Shown: positions 57,864 to 64,000 of the stretch, piece by piece
Layout: every line of letters starts with the position of its first letter
Numbering within the stretch: position 1 is the first letter of the stretch
Assembly (NCBI GenBank): GCA_003117195.1
Contig: BDSI01000064.1
Location: 1 to 64,000 of the forward strand
Direction of reading: 5' to 3'
DNA length: 64,000 nucleotides
Origin: Eudorina sp. 2006-703-Eu-15
Lineage: Eukaryota > Chlorophyta > Chlorophyceae > Chlamydomonadales > Volvocaceae
The notes under the pieces: generated by a model
Databases searched by the model: none
The model's input: the letters and a program-made list of their open reading frames with translations, nothing else
What the model was told of the DNA's origin: nothing
Translations under genes and position numbers: made by a program

Positions 57864-59924
57864 TCACAGGTAGCCGAACCCCGCCGCGGTGCGCTGCGCC
57901 ACCCGCTGCCGTGCTGCCTCCCTCCGCGCCAGCGCCTCCGCCTCCTCCGCTGACACCGCCGCCGCCTTCCCTCCCCCGCCCTTGGCCCCCGGCTTCCCCG
58001 GCTCCTCGCGCTTTCGCTTCGCGCCGCCATCGGCGCCACTGCCTTCCAACACCACACCTGCGCGCGGGCGGAACGCAGCACAGCACAGCGCGGCGCAGCA
58101 CAGGACAGCACAGCGCGGCGCAGCTCAGTGCAGTGGCAACGCGGCACAATGGTTGACGCCGCGCGGCAGGACAGGGGGCGGTTGCACGGTTGATTAGAGC
58201 GGCCCCCTCAGTGCTGCATCGTCCTTGCCCTCAAGTTGGCAGTTGCTTGCCGTTGCTCTCTCCCACGTCCTGCCGGATCGCGCACCAGCCGCCACCACCG
58301 CCCGCCTGCCACCCGTCAACTTGGCCGCAGCAAAGCGATGCGGGTCCTTCCGCCGCCTCAAGTGTCAAAATGTGCCACGGAACCCTCAAGAGACAAAACC
58401 CTAAGACCAAGAGCGACCCCCGACGCCCCTGGCGCCGCCGCCTTAAGGACAGTCCACGCACCCGCGCCGACTCGCCGCTCCCTTGCCCACTTCCCGCCCC
58501 TTCATCCCTGACGCGCTCGACCAGCGCCACTGGGGCTGAACCCACCAGCGCCTCCCCACTCACGACTCACCTGCGCCCATGCTGCCGCCCACTTTCCCGG
58601 TCGTGGGCGCCTGGTAGCCCCCCACACCCGCCAGCGGGTGTTTGGGCACCGCCAGCACCCTCTGGACCGTCTTGGTGACCCCCGGGAGACCGTCCGGCCG
58701 CTGCCCGGAGGCGGATAAGCCGCCGGTGCCGCCGGACCCGGCCGGCGCCGGCGGCGCGCCGGCGCCTGCGCCTGCTGCGGCCGGCACGGGTCCGCCCTCG
58801 TGGGGCGCAACGCCGAACAGGGCGGCGGCGGGCAGCGGCGGTGCCTGCGACCAGTCGGGCGTGGGCTCGCCGCCGTAGTACCACTGCGTCTTCGGGTCGT
58901 AGTACCACCTGGAGGAGGCATCGGGGCAGCGGAGGCATCGGGGCAGCGGAGGGTACCGGTCAGCAAGGCGGCCAAGTGTCGGCTGTGCGGCTAAGTGTCG
59001 CAACTTCCAATTTGCCCAATGGAGGTGAGCCCGTGCGTGACGTGCAACACAGCTCGACAAAGCATATTAATCGAGTCGCGCTTCGCCTCCTTCACTGGTG
59101 GCTGGCGTATCCATAATGCGGTGCAGCGGCGGCGGGGACATCGGGGACGCCGTCGGCACCACCTTCCATCCACCCTTTGTGTTGTGAGCTTGCGACCTGT
59201 CCCCCACACACACTCGGGACCTCAACGCGGAACCCATGACGTTCGCATCCAGGATTAGGTGCCGAGCAGCTGTACATGGTCTGGTGCCGTACCGGTAGGT
59301 TTCGTGGTAGTAGTAGTTGCTCCCGGCGTCCCAGGTCCATTTCCCAGCTGCTGCCTCCGCCGCCTTACGGTCGGCCTCGAACTGCTTCTTGGCGGCTGCT
59401 TCGATTTTGGACATGGCAGCATCATTGGCCGCCTTCGCCTTTGTCTCCTGGTCCGCCTTGCGCGCCATGTCCCGTAACTCTGCGCGGTCACGACAGACCG
59501 GCAGACGGCATAGGATTGCAGAAGGCAGCTGCTTCAGATCGGCGAAGAGGGTGGTTAGCTTCACCTGCTCGAAGCACGGACTGACGAATGACGGGCGACC
59601 CCGGCGTCTCCGTACGACAGGCACGAGCGGGTTGGGACGTGGGTCCGTACGACGTGCTGCTTGTATCCGTCCCCTGGTTCGTCGGTTCGGAACTTACTCT
59701 GGGCAAGCTTTGCTTGATGCTGCGCGCCGCGCTCGTGATTGAGCTTGGCCGCTTTTGTATCGTTCATCCAGCACTTGCAGACATCGCACCAGTGCATAGC
59801 GTTGCTCTTCCAATACTGCGAGAACGGGCCAGTGGTAATTATCCGTCGTCTTATTCTCTGTACCAAGCGATTGAGCAGCTACAAGGGCCAAGGACTGAGC
59901 ACAGAGCGAACTTGCCTCCGTCAT
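57864..59924 (-). CDS. WBP4/FBP21-like spliceosomal protein (U1-C zinc finger, WW domain)
   Basis: Five exons with closing phases: 59924-59916, 59815-59698, 59479-59293, 58908-58571 and 58057-57864, giving 281 residues. The N-terminus MTEYWKSNAMHWCDVCKCW carries a U1-C/matrin-type zinc finger (Cys13, Cys16, His30, His36). A Lys/Ala/Glu-rich helix follows (64-89), then a WW-type region around KWTWDAGSNYYYHETYRWYY at 89-108 and WYYGG. A Pro/Gly/Ala linker leads to the C-terminal box SAEEAEALARREAARQRV, also seen in plant homologues. WBP4/FBP21 joins spliceosomes before catalysis and binds Pro-rich splicing factors; nuclear location is inferred. Intron 1 is GC-AG: GAG/GCAAGT at 59910-59918. Shares a short divergent promoter region with the acidic-protein gene. 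Confidence 0.88.
59910..59915 (-). other. GC donor site of WBP4 intron 1
   Basis: GCAAGT follows GAG, the strong consensus that compensates for a GC donor. The only way to connect ATG ACG GAG to the conserved YWKS start in frame is this site. Confidence 0.7.
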
Positions 59925-60381
59925 TTTCCTTAATTTACAACAACAAAATGCGCAAGAGTTGAATGTCAATCGATGAGTAGCGACGATAACAGTTTCTTAA
60001 CAGGTCAACCTAACCGGACTTGCACCACGGCAGCTGCTTCAGGATATTTCGTGGCAGGTGGCACATTATTCAAATATCTCATAGCACATTATAATGAAAC
60101 TAACATCACCTATATTGCTTGCTGTACGTGTTCAGTTGTTCTTGTGGTCTTATGTCATGCAAGTGAGTGCTTAAGTTCTGAGCCCTTTCTCCTAATTGGC
60201 AGCGGCATATTTTTATTTGTTAAACTGGGCATCAAAACAGGTACTCCTAGCACGCGATGCCCTCAACCTGAACCGAAAGACTGTTGGCTGCGTCGAGGCC
60301 AATTGAGCCCACCAAGTGCGTAGCGCGGCCACGCGCAAGTGGTAGTGACCAAGCCGCTTGCCCAGCACCTGCTGGCGGCGG
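59925..60381. promoter_or_regulatory. Bidirectional promoter region, WBP4 / acidic protein
   Basis: 457 bp between two divergent start codons. It is AT-richer than the flanking genes (for example TCTAATTGGC and TTATTCAAATATCTC stretches). No specific factor site can be named. Confidence 0.5.
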
Positions 60382-61740
60382 ATGAAGGTCAAGGCGCGTC
60401 AGCGTGCAGCCCGGACGTCCTCCGCCCAGAACGCGCAGGAAGACAACGCCGGGCCGAAGCCGCAGCAACAGCAGCCAGAAAACGACAACAAAGCGCCGTC
60501 CCCGTCATCTGGACGATCCGACGGTAACGCGGGTGGGTGTGCCTCCCCGACAGCCACCAGCGGACAGCCCAAGAGCCGTGGCGCGGCGGCGGCTGGCACC
60601 GCCGCGCCTCCGGCCGCCGCCTCCCGACCGCCGCTGCTGATCGGCACCACCAGCGCCGCAACCCGTTCCACACCCCCCGCCCGCGCACTCACCCAGCAGC
60701 AGCTCCGAAGGCAGCGCCAGCAGCAGCGCACCGCCGTACCGCCCGTTCGCGCCCGTGGCGCCGCCCCCAAAGCCGGCAGCCGCCATGGCCGCGGCGCGGC
60801 CGGCGCCGCAGCCGGCGCTGCCGCAGCCGCTGCTGCCAACCCCGCTGGCCCCCTTACCTCCGCAACGGCGCTGGCTGAGGTGGTGAAGGCGGTGGAACGG
60901 GCGCTGGAGGATGGGCCGGCGGGCCAAGAGCGGCTGGTGGCGCTCTCCGTGGAGCAGCCGGACTTGTACTCGCAGGTCATCTTGGCGCTGTTTCAGAAGA
61001 CACAGAGTTTGGAGCTCATCTCCAGGCTACCCATGCCCGTGATGCCGGAGCCGGACTTCATGCTTGACCCGCCCATGCCCGGCGCCGACTACGACTTCGA
61101 TCTGGGTTGGGATGAGGGGGACGAGGGCGACGACCTGGACTACTGGGAGGCGATGGGCGCCGCAGGCGCTGCAGCGGCGGCGGGCGGCGGCGGCGGCGGT
61201 TTCCCCGGAGATTTCGGACTGTACGACATGCCGTACGACCTCGCGGGCATGGAACCGCCCTTCCCGGAGCCGCCTTTCCCGGACTTTGACTACGATCCGG
61301 ATTTCGACGACGAGGACGAGTACGACGATTACGATGAAGATGACGAGGACGAGGGGGAGGAAGGGCAGGGCGGCGGTGGTTCGAGGTACCCGGATGTGGG
61401 TGTGGCGGGGACGGCCGGGCTGCACGCCAGGATGATGGCAGGTGGGTACTATAGGGATGACGAGTCAGGCGAGAGCGACGAGGGGGAGGAGGAGGAGGGG
61501 GAGGAGGAAGAAGAGGAGGAAGAAGAGGAGGAAGAGCAAGGCAAGGGGGCAGCGGGCAGCAGCCGACCTCGGGACAGATCGCCGTTATCTTCCGCGGCAG
61601 CCGCGAGCGGCCCTGCTCGCGGCGTCGCAGGTGGCCCAACCCAGCACCAGCAGCAGCAGCAGTGGGAGGACGCGGCAGGCGGGGAAGAGCTATTGGAGGA
61701 TTTCCTCGGCTTCCGGATCACTAAGAAGCCGCAGTGCTAG
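60382..61740 (+). CDS. Acidic low-complexity protein, 452 aa, function unknown
   Basis: Single-exon model from the first ATG (MKVKARQRAARTSSAQ); the frame extends upstream only to a TTG. The N-terminal third is Gln/Ala/Arg/Pro-rich and basic. A folded-looking middle (about residues 160-235) contains ALAEVVKAVERALEDG, LVALSVEQPDLYSQVILALF and QKTQSLELISRLP. The C-terminal half is strongly acidic with Asp/Tyr/Phe repeats (FPDFDYDPDFDDEDEYDDYD) and an uninterrupted Glu run from GAG/GAA repeats near 61480-61540, ending with LLEDFLGFRITKKPQC. The helical middle and the C-terminal motif are the best search handles. I recognise no family; histone or nucleolar chaperone-like charge patterns are similar but not diagnostic. 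Confidence 0.6.
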   Translation: MKVKARQRAARTSSAQNAQEDNAGPKPQQQQPENDNKAPSPSSGRSDGNAGGCASPTATSGQPKSRGAAAAGTAAPPAAASRPPLLIGTTSAATRSTPPARALTQQQLRRQRQQQRTAVPPVRARGAAPKAGSRHGRGAAGAAAGAAAAAAANPAGPLTSATALAEVVKAVERALEDGPAGQERLVALSVEQPDLYSQVILALFQKTQSLELISRLPMPVMPEPDFMLDPPMPGADYDFDLGWDEGDEGDDLDYWEAMGAAGAAAAAGGGGGGFPGDFGLYDMPYDLAGMEPPFPEPPFPDFDYDPDFDDEDEYDDYDEDDEDEGEEGQGGGGSRYPDVGVAGTAGLHARMMAGGYYRDDESGESDEGEEEEGEEEEEEEEEEEEQGKGAAGSSRPRDRSPLSSAAAASGPARGVAGGPTQHQQQQQWEDAAGGEELLEDFLGFRITKKPQC

Positions 61741-64000
61741 CCAGGGGGGGCAGCAAGTGGTCGGAAGGACGTCGGAGCCGCCGCAACGCTAGGTCAGGAG
61801 GTGAGCGCCTCGCTGTGGTGTGCTGCTAGAATAGCCAGAGCTAGGACGGCCCGAAGGACACTGCAGTGACGGGGCGTCCCGGCACCGTTGGTGCGGAGGT
61901 GCCCGTGCCTCGGGTACCGTAATCGGGCGAGAGAGAGAGCGGGGTCCGGTGGGATGGAGTGGTGGAGAAGTGGTAGGGATGCAGACGATGCGGGGGCAGC
62001 GGAGACGGCTGCGAAATTGCCGTGAAGCGTGGAGCGGATCCGTGTGCGGCGGGTCGGGGATTGATCACGGTAATAATGGGGCAGTGCAAGCAGGGTGCTG
62101 GAAACATGGAATGTTGGCTGCTGAAAGGGCAGGGTGTTGGAAGGGATGCTGGAAACGCACGGAGCTGCAGCGCAGGGCTGCAGGGGGGCTGGATGTGTAC
62201 CGCTGGGGAGTTGGTGTGATTGCAGGTTGGCGTGCGCTCCTTCCTCCTCGACCGCGTCATGGATGGTCTGGGGCCACCGCTGCCCTTGTCATACAGTGCC
62301 GTACAGTGTGGGAACATGTTGGCGACAAGCGAGAGCATGGGTACGGCTCGCGGAGATGGGTGCGGCCGGCAGCGCGCTGAGGTTGGCCTCAGAGGGGGTT
62401 CCCCGTTCGTCGGGATCCGATGACCAAAGGAGCTGCCGCCGCCAACGCGCGATGCCTTGCTGTCTTGATGGACAGAAGGGATGGGGCGGTTTCCAGTTCA
62501 TCTGGCTCTGATGACAAAAGGGCCCGCGACCGTGCCAAGCCACCAGGGACTATCCATCCCTCCTGCAACAGAGGCCATGCTGACAGGAAGCATGGTGTGT
62601 TTTTGGGTGCGGCGTTGAGGTGTGGTGTCCTGCCGCCTTGGCGGTGGGGCCTGCTGGGGCTTGCCCTGGTATACACCGGTGATCCCTTTGGGGTCCGCTG
62701 TAACGTTCATTCATTCATTCAGGAAGCATCTGAGGCCTACGCCGGATACATCCGCGAAACAACTCAGCAACAACGGTAGGATGCTGCCTAATGCTGCTGC
62801 GGCATGGCGTTGAGGGATGCGCACGTAGGGGCTTTCAAGGTCGGCGCCTGGGCGCTTGGGTAACGTCATCGGTCGGCAGGTCGGGAAGGAACCCTAGACA
62901 GGATGCCCCTGGGCAGGGCGGCAACGATGACGCCACCGTGTAGCGGTGTACGACAAAACGGCTTCGGGTTTCGCTCTGTATGCAGCCCTGCGCGGCCGTC
63001 ACGTTGTGGCCCCCTGCCGCGGGGCACCGAGTGTGGCGGCAGTGTGGTGGTAGTAGTAGTAGTGCCTTTCGCAGCGGACCGCAAGGGCCCCTGCACGGAG
63101 CCAAAGCGAAGCACGAGAGCAGTTTCAGGCCTCAACCGGAACCCCTCCCGCCGCCCGACGGGAGTTGGCAAGTCGGGGAGTGCGCAGAGGGAGGGCGGAC
63201 AGCACCCGCACCCGCACCCACGTGCGCTCAACGGCCGCTGTTCGCTGCTGTAGGTCTTTGCAAGGTGCGGAGGAAGCGTGGCGCATGGAGAAAGAACGGG
63301 ATGCTCGAGGTTGCCGTTGGATGGATAGTATGCGATGTCGTACCGCCCTTGACGAGTTTCCTGCAAGCACTAACAATACCGTCTTGATGTTGAGCAGTGG
63401 AACATCGCCCGACCCACATCAGAGCCCGTCCCCGGCGCCGCACGCCGGCTTACGATTGCGGCGGTGAGAACCGGGTGCCAAGCGACTGCCTGAAGCATGC
63501 ACGCTCAACGTAAGGTTCACTCGTCACTGGCACGGTTGGAGCTCTGCATTCCTTATACTGCACATGCATTATCGGGTTGCCTGGGCACGGGTACCTCTGC
63601 CGACGGACGAAGCCGACGCCCATCGCCAAGTCGCGCTTTTCGCAGCAAGGAAAGCCTAAGCCGCTTCGGAGCTTACGTGTTGCAAACTTACGTGTTGCAA
63701 AGCAAAATGAAAGCAGTGCAGTCTGGCTATTTACGGATTCGCTTCGCGTGTGTTTAAAGGCGGAAACGTTTGCTGGTATGACAGCAGATCAATTTTATGC
63801 TCCATGAATTCTGTTCCGACGTGTTAGCGAAGGTACCTTGAATGGACGTTTGCGACACAAGACGTCGATGATCTGCCGAGCTAGGTAGTTCTACAGGCAT
63901 TATCGTCGTGGGCTGCATGCCAAAATGCTGGAAATTGTCCCAGGCGCAATGAATGCCAAAGCGCGCGCGATTCATTGCATGTGCGAAGGCTTACAGTACA
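61741..64000. other. Region without a supported gene
   Basis: 3' flank of the acidic-protein gene. It contains an (ATTC)n LINE tail at 62677 and a 15-bp tandem duplication (CTTACGTGTTGCAAA twice) near 63672-63701. The last 500 bp are AT-richer and may be promoter of a gene outside the window. A minus frame 63975-63838 starting MNRARFGIHCAWDNF could be a first exon (GTACCT donor) but nothing follows it. Confidence 0.35.
62677..62722 (+). repeat. LINE tail remnant of the (ATTC)n type
   Basis: GGTGATCCCTTTGGGGTCCG, then CTGTAACGTTCATTCATTCA. It has the same GGGGTCCGCTGTAAC core as the AAT-tailed copies. Confidence 0.55.

Noticed and set aside
59973..60323. 116-codon plus-strand frame with hydrophobic stretches
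   Set aside because: It lies entirely in the AT-rich divergent promoter region and resembles no known protein. Its hydrophobicity follows from T-rich sequence.
63754..63975. First exon of a minus-strand gene (MNRARFGIHCAWDNF)
   Set aside because: A plausible donor exists, but no downstream exon with recognisable content or matching phase is visible to the left.

Overview
The window is nuclear DNA from a green alga, most likely a volvocine chlorophyte (Chlamydomonas/Volvox relatives). The evidence is GC-rich coding sequence, many short exons joined by GT-AG introns of roughly 50-1,300 bp, long Ala/Gln/Gly/His runs in proteins, abundant intronic microsatellites, and conserved eukaryotic genes (mitochondrial HSP60, CCR4-NOT subunit NOT2, a WBP4/FBP21 splicing factor, a STAR1/FetA-type ABC ATPase). 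There is no operon structure, CRISPR array or rRNA, and I found no convincing tRNA. Gene models below come from reading splice sites and codon phase by eye; where all phases close, the exon coordinates should be close to correct.

Layout. 1-4930 (-): 5' part of a GAF-domain signalling protein with an N-terminal acylation motif, its introns holding copies of a short dispersed repeat. 7648-8696 (-): a two-exon glycine-zipper membrane protein. 9.2-13.2 kb: mobile-element debris, including the 3' ends of non-LTR retrotransposons (LINEs) that share one 3' tail. 13279-20504 (-): a five-exon gene for a 2,077-residue low-complexity protein with an N-terminal membrane anchor. 22.4-23.3 kb (+): a second LINE 3' end. 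24679-27601 (-): ABC ATPase. 30364-35095 (-): six-exon FAD-dependent DAO-family oxidoreductase. 38714-42344 (-): NOT2. 45470-53188 (+): 16-exon mitochondrial chaperonin HSP60. 54146-54773 (+): a Ty3/gypsy chromovirus remnant whose 3' LTR is followed by two ~200-bp foldback palindromes. 57864-59924 (-): WBP4/FBP21-like U1-C zinc-finger/WW protein whose first intron is GC-AG. 60382-61740 (+): acidic low-complexity protein, divergent from WBP4 across a 457-bp gap. 61741-64000: no supported gene.

The genes do not form a pathway. They are ordinary housekeeping functions (mitochondrial protein folding, mRNA deadenylation, splicing, metal or substrate transport, amine/amino-acid oxidation) scattered among transposon relics. 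I see no clearly new biological system. The most informative observations are a one-base frame break in an otherwise conserved GAF exon, a short dispersed intronic repeat family, a set of 5'-truncated LINE copies (one flanked by an 8-bp target-site duplication), the LTR-palindrome cluster, a GC-AG intron after a 9-nt exon, and an HSP60 without the usual Gly-Gly-Met tail.
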